Source: Hymenobacter aquaticus (GTDB lineage: Bacteria; Bacteroidota; Bacteroidia; Cytophagales; Hymenobacteraceae). From it: DNA of 64,000 bases. A program made the translations under genes and the position numbers. The stretch covers positions 930,001 to 994,000 of the forward strand of contig NZ_SRLC01000001.1 in NCBI RefSeq assembly GCF_004765605.1, given 5' to 3'. The notes under the pieces are model-generated. The model searched no databases, was not told the DNA's origin, and saw only the letters and a list, made by a program, of their open reading frames with translations. This document shows, in pieces, positions 8,113-15,019 of this stretch (within the stretch, counting starts at the first letter, position 1; each line of letters begins with the position of its first letter).

Positions 8113-9912
8113 TTACTGGTTACGGTCTTCGATATGAATACTGCTCAACACCTGCTCGACCGAATAGGCAGAATCTTGCACCAACTTCGTCACTTCTACT
8201 GGTAGTAAGGACCCCGCGCCCTGTTGCTGATAGGCATCCCACAGTACCTGTGCCCGGCGTTGCACTTCTGCTTCGTTTGTTCCCGCCTGTGGCTGCTTCT
8301 CCTCGAACCGCTTCAGTATCTGGTAATACAGCGTGATTTCAGCACTGGCTACAATAGCGGGTAGCCGATTAATGTCTTGCTGCCACCAGAGCGTAGTGGG
8401 CATCTGGTGTGCAAGATCAATTGTCGGATACACCGCGGCCAACTGCTCGCCTACCTTCATTGGCTTTTTCGATTTCGACTTCGACTTCTGCTTTGGGGAT
8501 TTGATCAGCCACCGCTCGTAATCGGTCACAATACCCCCGATGATACTGGTCATAATTTCCCCGGACGCCTTCTCTTTTCCTCCCCGCCGGTAGAGTTGAT
8601 CGTAGTTCAGGCTCCGTACGCGCCGCATGAATACCGACGTGAGAAGTTTCGCCGTGCTCCCGGCACGTAAGGTCAGCAAGTAGCCCAGTTGCCGCACGGA
8701 CAACCGGCGTAGCCGAGGACGGACCCATTTTGGTAGTGTGGGTCCGACGTTGGAGAGGGTACGACCAAGCTTGCGCCAGAGCCACCTAACGAGGATGAGT
8801 ATCCCGCTACCTAAGGCTGCGAGGCCAGCGAGGAGGCCACCCCAAAATCGCCACCCGGTCCAAGTAAGCCATCCGGCCAATATGCCTGAGAGGAGCACGA
8901 CCAGCAACGCCCCATAAAAGAGTTGCTGCAGCGTAGGGGAAGCCCTGGCTGCTTGTGGGGGCTCCGGTGCCGAGTAGATCTGCGTATCTGCGCTACTCAC
9001 ATCCGCTACCAAAAATAATGTTGTTGGTTGTAGCAATGCGGCCTGCTGCGGTGACAAGTGTAGCATGTGCTGGTGTTCCCGGTTACGCTTGTTGGCCAGC
9101 AGCAGGCTCTCAATTCCCTGGTTGTCATAAATTCCTCCGTCGAGCAAGGCCACATGGTTGGCCATGTGCACGCTCCCCATCCGGCCACGCAGGATGGATT
9201 CGACATTACCAGAAAAAAAGTCATTGGGCATTACCAACGGCTCGAAGCCACCGGGGAAGCACGACGACGCTGCCACCACATCGGCCAGGCGCAGCTGTCG
9301 TGCGGAACTCCACGAAAGGCTGACATTGCCATTGCCTACGACGTAGCATTCCTTTTGCTTCCCTGTGGGGGGAGGAAGAAATGCGCTGTGCTGAAACCGA
9401 AATGTCAAGCCAGAATACATCTCAGTGGCGCCGAAGATGAGGCTCTGTAAGTGGAACGGCGCAGTCGCCGAGTCATCCGGCTGCCAGAACAGGCCAAACC
9501 GGACCTCCCCGTACAACGCTTGGTTGTATTCGTCGGCAAAGGCCTGGATTAGTTTGTACGTGTCTTCACGCAGAATACGCTCTTCCCAGCGGGTCAGGGC
9601 GTTCGGCAATATCGTATCCTGCTCCAGTAGGGCATAGAACGCCTGGTAGATGTCTTCGAATGCGTCGCCAAACTTGCGGCGCATAGCATAATAAGCGCCC
9701 GTAATTGTGCCGCCTGAAGCGGTAGAAAGCATATGTACGTTTTCCAGTAAGCCGAGCTGATGCAAGGCTTTGAGTGTGCCTAAGCTGTACGCGGCTGCCC
9801 GGAAACCGCCCCCGGATAAACTCAACGCTATGCGCGCATAAACGGACTCCGGGGTGACCGTAGTCTCAAGAAGGGCAGCTGTTGGCTGTCCAGTAACGTT
9901 TTCAACCAGCAT
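8113..9912 (-). CDS. Patatin-like phospholipase with internal membrane segments
   Basis: 599 aa from the ATG at 9912. The N-terminal patatin hydrolase domain has the oxyanion-hole motif SGGGFRA (residues 33-39), a nucleophile elbow STASGG with Ser66 (the usual G-x-S-x-G with Ala at the third-from-last place), and the catalytic Asp in LLDGGIYDN (about 257). A long hydrophobic stretch at about 320-370 makes two membrane-spanning helices. A Lys/Ser-rich segment and a helical C-terminus follow. It probably hydrolyses membrane phospholipid at the inner membrane. The frame extends upstream to 10101, but those codons cross the hairpin at 9945-9974 and look non-coding. Base composition is visibly less GC-rich than the flanking genes. 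Patatins with a partner gene are common defence effectors; that role here is inference. Confidence 0.88.
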   Translation of the reverse strand: MLVENVTGQPTAALLETTVTPESVYARIALSLSGGGFRAAAYSLGTLKALHQLGLLENVHMLSTASGGTITGAYYAMRRKFGDAFEDIYQAFYALLEQDTILPNALTRWEERILREDTYKLIQAFADEYNQALYGEVRFGLFWQPDDSATAPFHLQSLIFGATEMYSGLTFRFQHSAFLPPPTGKQKECYVVGNGNVSLSWSSARQLRLADVVAASSCFPGGFEPLVMPNDFFSGNVESILRGRMGSVHMANHVALLDGGIYDNQGIESLLLANKRNREHQHMLHLSPQQAALLQPTTLFLVADVSSADTQIYSAPEPPQAARASPTLQQLFYGALLVVLLSGILAGWLTWTGWRFWGGLLAGLAALGSGILILVRWLWRKLGRTLSNVGPTLPKWVRPRLRRLSVRQLGYLLTLRAGSTAKLLTSVFMRRVRSLNYDQLYRRGGKEKASGEIMTSIIGGIVTDYERWLIKSPKQKSKSKSKKPMKVGEQLAAVYPTIDLAHQMPTTLWWQQDINRLPAIVASAEITLYYQILKRFEEKQPQAGTNEAEVQRRAQVLWDAYQQQGAGSLLPVEVTKLVQDSAYSVEQVLSSIHIEDRNQ

Positions 9913-9944
9913 AACAATGAAATAGATGCCATCAAGGACAGCCA

Positions 9945-9974
9945 AAGAAGCCCTGCCTTGCTGTGGGGCTTCTT
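9945..9974. promoter_or_regulatory. Hairpin in the patatin leader
   Basis: AAGAAGCCC (9945-9953) and GGGCTTCTT (9966-9974) form a perfect 9-bp stem, 32 bases upstream of the patatin ATG. Read leftward it would sit in the patatin 5' leader as an attenuator or mRNA-stabilising hairpin; read rightward it is followed by TTTTC and could terminate transcription. The rest of the 307-base divergent gap (9913-10219) shows no promoter I can support. Confidence 0.45.
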
Positions 9975-10219
9975 TTCGTGTGAGCGAGAGTGGATAGCCC
10001 CCTCTGTAGGGGAGTTGTCGAACGGGGCCGCCAATGTGCAGATACCCGCACCGATTTCCAAGCACTTTCCCAGGATGATAGAGTGTTATTTGGATTCTCA
10101 TTCATAGAACGCACCGGGGCGGTGAACAGCAGCAGAGTGGAACCCCAAACTCTTCTACACACCTTGAATTCAGTGCCAGCACGGATGCCTCAAACTAAGC
10201 ACGGCAGTATACTCGCTTG

Positions 10220-10726
10220 ATGGCCAAAATAACGGAGTTCGACCTCGCGCAATACGAGTGGCTCAAGAAGGAAATCGAAGCGGAAGTCGGCGAAACCCGC
10301 CAGCTGGAGCGCAACGCGCTGCTGGGCAGCGGAGCCACCTGGCTCTGGCTGCTGACCGATTCGGATAACAAGCTCCCCCAACTCGCGTGGTGGCTGCCCG
10401 TGGGCTTGATTGTGTTGAGCGCCATGCGGTGCGCCGCCCTGTATGCGCGCATTCATCCCAAGGCCACCTACATGCGGTACCTGGAGAAAACCAGCCAGCA
10501 GCAGGGTGGATTGCTGGGCTGGGACCGTTGCCTGGAACGCCAGCTGCAGAAAGGAAGGATGGCAACGCTGCACCTGCGTCTGTCGGGTACCGTGGCTATT
10601 GTCTTCTGGTTAGCCCTTTTGGGCTTTGCCCTTTGGATAGCCAGTATGTCACCCGGCAAGAGTAAACCCAAGCCTAATAAGCGGGTCGTTACCACCACGA
10701 CGACGACCACCACTACCTACCGCTAA
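10220..10726 (+). CDS. Small membrane protein divergent from the patatin gene
   Basis: 168 aa, no family recognised. The N-terminus is a charged helix (residues 3-34, Lys/Glu-rich). Two or three hydrophobic segments follow, at about 36-48 (weak), 55-80 and 120-142, separated by a polar helix with the Cys/Arg-rich W-D-R-C-L-E-R-Q stretch. The C-terminal tail is basic and ends in a run of nine threonines before Tyr-Arg. The ATG at 10220 was preferred to the TTG at 10217. The topology (short cytoplasmic helix plus a few spans) resembles the small membrane partners found in some defence cassettes. Its closeness to the patatin gene is the only functional hint. Confidence 0.75.
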   Translation: MAKITEFDLAQYEWLKKEIEAEVGETRQLERNALLGSGATWLWLLTDSDNKLPQLAWWLPVGLIVLSAMRCAALYARIHPKATYMRYLEKTSQQQGGLLGWDRCLERQLQKGRMATLHLRLSGTVAIVFWLALLGFALWIASMSPGKSKPKPNKRVVTTTTTTTTTYR

Positions 10727-10760
10727 CGCTCTTTACTACTGGGGCTGTTATTGATGGTCT

Positions 10761-10965
10761 TTATTCGTCCAGCATCGTCGGTTGCCACAGCGTCAGCTCG
10801 GTCTGCGGGGGTAAGGGAGTAGTGAAGGCGTGGGCCCGCACGTTTTCCAGCGAGCCGGGCAGGTAGTGCAGCTCGACGTAGAAACCACCTGGGCCTTCAC
10901 GGCGCGCAGGTGCTGGTAGTAAGCGGGCAGCAGGTCGGCGGCGCAGTTTCCTCCCCGGACTGTCT
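10761..10965 (-). pseudogene. Frameshifted 3' remnant of a lost gene
   Basis: On the minus strand, one frame reads CAADLLPAYYQHLRAVKA and then, after a one-base slip near 10892-10898, a second frame reads GGFYVELHYLPGSLENVRAH and continues through a Pro/Gln-rich stretch to TMLDE and a stop at 10761-10763. Both parts look like real protein, and neither has a start codon. The parent family is not recognised. The remaining bases of the 10727-11215 gap hold nothing I can support. Confidence 0.5.
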
Positions 10966-11215
10966 TGACTCAGCCCGAACCTGAAAACGAAAAGTGGCGG
11001 CGTGCCGATACTAGCTTTCTGCCTGGCCGCTCAGGGTTAGCAAACAAGATAATTTCATACCATGAATGCTGCCTAATTGGTGGCCTGCGCCGCTGCCGGC
11101 CAGAAATATAGTGCTTGGCGACAGAGAAAAGCGAATTGTTGGCGGGCTTGGCTGGGAGGGCAGCGGGAAAATTTCCCCGGCTTCTGTGAGCTGCGTTCCT
11201 GCTATTTTAATTTGT

Positions 11216-12304
11216 TCAGGCATTAAAAACCGGCACCGTAATATAAAAAGTACTGCCTTTGCCTTCCGCACTATCGAACCAGATACGCCCCTGGTGTAAT
11301 TCCACAATAGTTTTGATAATCGACATACCCAAGCCCGTCGTCTTTTCGCCGCGTAGTCCGGGACGTCGGGCGGGAGTGAAGCGTTCGAACAGCACCAGCT
11401 GTTGGGCCTCGGCAATGCCAATGCCATTATCCTGCACCATGACCAGTACCTGACCCGGTTGCTGCTCGAGGACTACGGTAATTTGGCCCCCGTCGGGCGT
11501 GAACTTAATAGCATTGCTGATCAGGTTGTTAATTACCTGTTGAAATTTATTTAGGTCAATCGGAGCATAAATAGGCTCCGGGGGAGCGACGTACGCAAAC
11601 TGCAGGTGAATGCGCCGTTCAGCGCGTTGATACTCTTCCAGGAGCGTCCCCAGCCAGGGCACCAGATTCGTTCGTTCTAATTTAAGCTGCACGTTGCTTG
11701 ATTCCAGGAACTCATTATCGACAAAGTCATGAATCAGCGACATTCCGTCGGTGCAGGTGCGCTCCATCAGGTGTACTATCTGTTGCAGCTCAGGGGTCAG
11801 ATGGCTTTTTATTCCCTGGGCCAGAAAACCGGTCAGCTGTTGCAGGACAACCAGGGGATTGGCCAGGTCGTGCGCCAGAATTTCGAGGGTCGCGTTTTTC
11901 TTGGTGTTAAATTTTTCCGAATTAATCATTTGCACTTTTTCGGCGGTAATGTCGCGCACGTTGCCACTCAGGTACTGCTGCTCCGGAGTCGGTTGCACGC
12001 GGCAGGCGGTCAGGCACAGCCACTGGGTACGGTCGTTAGGAGAGGCCACGCGCATTTCGACGTTCTCGAGCAGCTGGCCCGGCGGCGTTTGCGCGAGCTG
12101 CTGGCGGATATAGCGCTGGTCGTCGGGGTGAATGCGGGTTAGCCACAACGGTAGGTCTTCCTGCACATGCTGCACGGGGTCCCCGACCAGCCGTTCGTAG
12201 GCATCACTCACGTACACGATTTTGCTATGCGTCAGGTCGTACACAAAATGCACGGCCTGGCTGTGTTCGATAAGGGGGCGGAGGAGGGTCAGGTAATCGG
12301 ACAT
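11216..12304 (-). CDS. PAS-domain sensor histidine kinase, cytoplasmic
   Basis: 362 aa from the ATG at 12304 (MSDYLTLLRPLIEHSQ). Residues 10-125 form one PAS domain of the PAS_3 type (SDAYERLVGDP, WLTRIHPDD, then the C-terminal GNVRDITAEK). A HisKA-like dimerisation helix follows with the phospho-acceptor His in ILAHDLANPL (about residue 143). The ATPase domain has the N box (NNLISNAIKFTPDGG), G1 (DNGIGI), F box (LFERF) and G2 (GLGMSI). There is no membrane span, so the signal is intracellular. The frame is open upstream to 12463, but that lead has no PAS character. No response regulator is adjacent; the stand-alone receiver at 14503 is a possible partner. The gap 12305-12736 contains nothing else I can support. 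Confidence 0.92.
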   Translation of the reverse strand: MSDYLTLLRPLIEHSQAVHFVYDLTHSKIVYVSDAYERLVGDPVQHVQEDLPLWLTRIHPDDQRYIRQQLAQTPPGQLLENVEMRVASPNDRTQWLCLTACRVQPTPEQQYLSGNVRDITAEKVQMINSEKFNTKKNATLEILAHDLANPLVVLQQLTGFLAQGIKSHLTPELQQIVHLMERTCTDGMSLIHDFVDNEFLESSNVQLKLERTNLVPWLGTLLEEYQRAERRIHLQFAYVAPPEPIYAPIDLNKFQQVINNLISNAIKFTPDGGQITVVLEQQPGQVLVMVQDNGIGIAEAQQLVLFERFTPARRPGLRGEKTTGLGMSIIKTIVELHQGRIWFDSAEGKGSTFYITVPVFNA

Positions 12305-12736
12305 GCACCAAATAAAGGTGAGCGGCGCCTGGCAGGGGCCAGTGGAAAGTTGAGTATTTAGCTGCAATACGAGCAAAAGGCTGTTTTCGGTATACTGCTT
12401 TCGCCGGAATAAAGGCCAGGTGCTGCCAGCTGTAGCGGCCGGGCAGTCGGCTGGAGTCCGCAATTGGTAACGGAAAGCAGACCGCCCCGCGGTATTTCTT
12501 CTTCGGGAGCGGGCAAGAGTGGTGCGCCGTTATTTACCCGAAAATAACGTCCGCGCAGAATACTGTTTTTCTGACCGGATAAATTGCCGGAGGTCGAATG
12601 CGTGCTGCTCGAAACTACTGCGCAGTGGCCGTGTAGGGCCGCCGGCTTAATATCGGCCAGTAAAGTTCACGGCAAATTAGTGGGCTGCGACCAGCGCTAT
12701 TTTATCCGCAACGTTTTAAAACTTTATCGAAATTAA

Positions 12737-12766
12737 TTGAAAACGAAAATCAATATGTTACGTTTG
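12737..12766 (+). promoter_or_regulatory. Bacteroidota-type promoter of the 83-aa basic protein gene
   Basis: TTG (12737-12739), exactly 19 bases, then TACGTTTG (12759-12766): a full match to the -33/-7 consensus. It lies about 60 bases before the ATG at 12827 in an AT-rich stretch. With the tRNA promoter, it is one of the two clearest promoters in the window. Confidence 0.85.
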
Positions 12767-12826
12767 CGGCAGTGTAGGTCATTGATCAGCACTGAATTTT
12801 TCGTTCACTCCTAAAATAACTTCAGC

Positions 12827-13078
12827 ATGGCACTAGATTTCAGCCAATTCGAAGAAGTCCTCAAGTCGGCTAAAAACAGCGACATTGTAAAAAAGGATTT
12901 GCGCAAGGCACTGCGGGGCGTATCCTCCGCCATCAACGCGCTAAACCAAGCCGTTGCCGATATGGAAGCCGTACTGGCCGATGACTACCAGCCTGCCGTG
13001 AAGGTGCGCAAGCCCCGGGCTACGAACCCGAATGGTGCCAAGCGCGGCCGCAAGCCGAAAGTTGCTCCGGCGGAGTAA
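12827..13078 (+). CDS. Small protein with basic AT-hook-like tail
   Basis: 83 aa. Residues 1-52 form an acidic/amphipathic helical segment (FSQFEEVLKSAKNSD, then SSAINALNQAVADMEAVL). The last 25 residues are strongly basic and contain KRGRKPK, which resembles the RGRP core of an AT hook. It was not recognised as a named family. It stands alone between a consensus promoter and a very strong palindromic terminator, which suggests high expression. A nucleoid-associated or other DNA-binding role is inference from the tail. Confidence 0.8.
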   Translation: MALDFSQFEEVLKSAKNSDIVKKDLRKALRGVSSAINALNQAVADMEAVLADDYQPAVKVRKPRATNPNGAKRGRKPKVAPAE

Positions 13079-13096
13079 TTCACCACGGAAATTCAG

Positions 13097-13158
13097 TTTC
13101 CCGTTGTCATAAAAAAAAGCGCCCTGTTCAGGGCGCTTTTTTTTATGACAACGGGAAA
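13097..13158. terminator. Perfect 62-bp palindromic terminator
   Basis: Two perfectly complementary 30-base arms (13097-13126 and 13129-13158) with a 2-base loop. The inner part GCGCCCTG/CAGGGCGC flanked by eight A and eight T is a bidirectional intrinsic terminator. The complementarity extends a further 14 bases outward (TTTCCCGTTGTCAT), beyond what termination needs. Confidence 0.9.
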
Positions 13159-13340
13159 TTACCGTCCAACGATTTTACGCTGACCTAGAGGGCTGAGCAG
13201 CAGTAGCCACCCGCGAATTGCAATGGTGGGCAGGATGGCTTATTGGCCTGCCAGCGCGTGAGTTGTTAGCGCGGGCTAATCCCGGGTAGAATTTATGCGT
13301 AATTACTGGCAGTACCCTGCGAAACTCATCTATCGACCCT

Positions 13341-13835
13341 ATGGAATATTCTTCTTCCCGTCCCGAAGATTTGCTGTTTGATGCCGCCCGGCGGGGCGAC
13401 CTGCCTCTGCTGCGGGAATTGCTGCCGCAGCTCGACGTAAACGTGCAGAATGGCAAAGGCTTCACCCCTTTGATTGTGGCCGCCTACGATGAGCAGCTGG
13501 AAGCTACCCGGGCCTTGCTGGCGGCCGGGGCCGACCCGAACGTGCAGGACTTGAGCGGCAACACGGCCCTGATGGGCGTCTGCTTCAAGGGCTACCCCGA
13601 TATTGCGACCCTGCTGATTGAGCACGGGGCGCAGTTGGATCTGCAAAACGGCAACGGCGGCACGGCCCTCATGTTTGCCACCCTATTTGGCCGCAACAAG
13701 CTGGTGAAGCTGGTGCTTGAGGCCGGGGCCGATGCCTCCCTGCGCGACGTGCGGGGCCTGACGGCCCTGGACCTGGCCGTGCAGCAGGGCAATGAGGAGG
13801 CCTTTCAGCTGCTACAGGCCCAGCAGGCGCCCTGA
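13341..13835 (+). CDS. Ankyrin-repeat protein
   Basis: 164 aa made almost entirely of ankyrin repeats: an N-terminal cap (LLFDAARRGDLPLLRELL) followed by about four units of the pattern G-x-T-P-L-x-x-A-A-x-x-x-x-x-x-x-x-L-L-x-x-G-A-D, such as GKGFTPLIVAA, LSGNTALMGVCFKGY and RGLTALDLAVQQGN. There is no signal peptide, so it is presumably a cytoplasmic protein-interaction module. The partner is unknown. It ends in a bidirectional terminator shared with the convergent 91-aa gene. Confidence 0.92.
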   Translation: MEYSSSRPEDLLFDAARRGDLPLLRELLPQLDVNVQNGKGFTPLIVAAYDEQLEATRALLAAGADPNVQDLSGNTALMGVCFKGYPDIATLLIEHGAQLDLQNGNGGTALMFATLFGRNKLVKLVLEAGADASLRDVRGLTALDLAVQQGNEEAFQLLQAQQAP

Positions 13836-13863
13836 TGCTGGTTGGCTTTCCATTTCAAGAGCC

Positions 13864-13898
13864 CAAAAAAAGCCCGGCGGAGAAGCCGGGCTTTTTTT
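13864..13898. terminator. Bidirectional terminator
   Basis: A-run, GCCCGGC, loop GGAGAA, GCCGGGC, T-run: serves the convergent ankyrin (+) and 91-aa (-) genes. Confidence 0.9.
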
Positions 13899-13915
13899 GT
13901 ACGGGGGCGGCCTGG

Positions 13916-14191
13916 CTACACCGTGCTGCTGAGCCGCTCACGGGTAAGAATGGCCTGTAAAGCGGCCGACTTACCCAACTCGGACGAGTAGGGCAGTTGG
14001 GCAATCTGTTGAATGGTTAATTCGCCATCAATGTAGCGCTGGAGCTCGAGCAGCAATTCGGGCTTGGGGCCCGTGCCACCCATCGACGCTACCGCAATAC
14101 CCCATTCGGCGTGCCGCTGCCGCTTCTGGCGAGCGGCGGCTTCCTGTTCGGGTAAGTCGGTGGGGATTGGGTTAAAATAGGGAGTTTCCAT
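13916..14191 (-). CDS. VbhA-like antitoxin candidate without a Fic partner
   Basis: 91 aa. Residues 26-65 (AEWGIAVASMGG, then PELLLELQRYIDGELTIQQI) match the antitoxin VbhA fold pattern: an inhibitory helix followed by P-x-x-x-x-x-L-x-x-Y-x-x-G-E-x-x-x-x-x. In VbhA-type Fic inhibitors the helix carries S-x-x-x-E-G; here the register gives S36-x-x-x-T40-G41, so the key Glu is missing. No Fic gene lies in this window. It may be a solitary or repurposed relative, or the similarity may be superficial. Upstream, 14192-14502 holds no gene; the frame at 14204-14491 looks fortuitous. Confidence 0.65.
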   Translation of the reverse strand: METPYFNPIPTDLPEQEAAARQKRQRHAEWGIAVASMGGTGPKPELLLELQRYIDGELTIQQIAQLPYSSELGKSAALQAILTRERLSSTV

Positions 14192-14395
14192 CAGCTTCCG
14201 CGGTTGGTGTTCCCTGGGCTATACGGCGGCCGGGGCGTTTGGGTAGGAAGCGCGCCCGTTTTTGTCGTCCCAACTGGCAGCGCGCTCCTGCTCGCACCGG
14301 CTGACGGTCAGAGGGTTGCTGACGGCCCAATGGCCCCGTACGGGAGGCTGCCGGCAGAAGCCGAGCGGGCCGCGCCTCCGGTTTTAATATTCTTA

Positions 14396-14403
14396 TATCT
14401 TTG
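14396..14403 (+). promoter_or_regulatory. Probable -7 element upstream of the stand-alone receiver gene
   Basis: TATCTTTG matches TAnnTTTG in an AT-rich patch about 100 bases before the ATG at 14503. No TTG lies at the 19-base distance, so only half of the promoter is supported. Confidence 0.4.
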
Positions 14404-14502
14404 TATCCTACCTATTTACAATAGGAGAAAAGATGATATTCTACCGGTTGCCGACTACCCGCGCTCCGCTGCCGTAGCTGGCTGCCGCTGATCTGCTTTG
14501 TA

Positions 14503-14949
14503 ATGCCTACCTCCGCCACCCCGCCCGCCCGCCTGACCTGTGCCATTCTCGACGACGAGGAGATTAACCGGCTCACGCTGGAGCATTACGTCGAGGCCAG
14601 CGGCTTGCTGCGGCTGGAGGCGTCGCTGGCGGGCAGCGTGGAAGGGCTGAGCTTTTTTAGTACCGGCCGCCGCGTCGACGTGCTGTTTCTGGACGTGGAA
14701 ATGCCCGACCTCAGCGGCCTGGACATGCTGCGCCTGCTGCCGGAGCCGCCCCACGTCGTGCTGACCACGGCCCACGAGAATTTTGCCTGGGAAGCCTTCG
14801 AGCTGCGCGTTGCCGATTACCTGGTCAAGCCCTTCGACTACGAGCGGTTTCTGCAAGCCGTAGCCCGGGTGCAAACGCTGGTAGCCGCCGGCCAGGACGC
14901 GGCCTCGGCCAGCCGGCTCATGCTGCCCGACCCGGGCTTGTTGCGCTAA
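14503..14949 (+). CDS. Stand-alone response-regulator receiver
   Basis: 148 aa, a single CheY-like receiver. Acidic pair D17-D18, phospho-acceptor D64 in LFLDVEMPDLSGLD, the Thr of VVLTTAHE and the Lys of YLVKPFDYERFL are all present. The sequence resembles receivers of the LytTR class, but the protein stops after a 30-residue tail without a LytTR or other output domain. It may act as a phosphate sink or by protein contact. It converges on the hybrid histidine kinase at 15020-18493, which has its own receiver and Hpt domain and could pass phosphate to it. Confidence 0.9.
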   Translation: MPTSATPPARLTCAILDDEEINRLTLEHYVEASGLLRLEASLAGSVEGLSFFSTGRRVDVLFLDVEMPDLSGLDMLRLLPEPPHVVLTTAHENFAWEAFELRVADYLVKPFDYERFLQAVARVQTLVAAGQDAASASRLMLPDPGLLR

Positions 14950-14967
14950 CGGCCCCGCGGAAAACCC

Positions 14968-15005
14968 CGCCTGCCCCCGGCGCTTTTCCAGCGTTGGGGC
15001 AGGCG
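14968..15005. terminator. Hairpin between convergent genes
   Basis: Perfect 10-bp stem CGCCTGCCCC / GGGGCAGGCG without a long T-run, between the receiver gene and the hybrid kinase gene. Confidence 0.55.
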
Positions 15006-15019
15006 GCGCGCATTCAGGG

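Noticed and set aside
9913..10101. N-terminal extension of the patatin protein
   Set aside because: Would translate through a perfect hairpin and lacks family features; the ATG at 9912 gives a compact catalytic start.
14204..14491. 95-codon open frame upstream of the receiver gene
   Set aside because: Crosses the probable promoter (TATCTTTG) and shows no protein-like composition.
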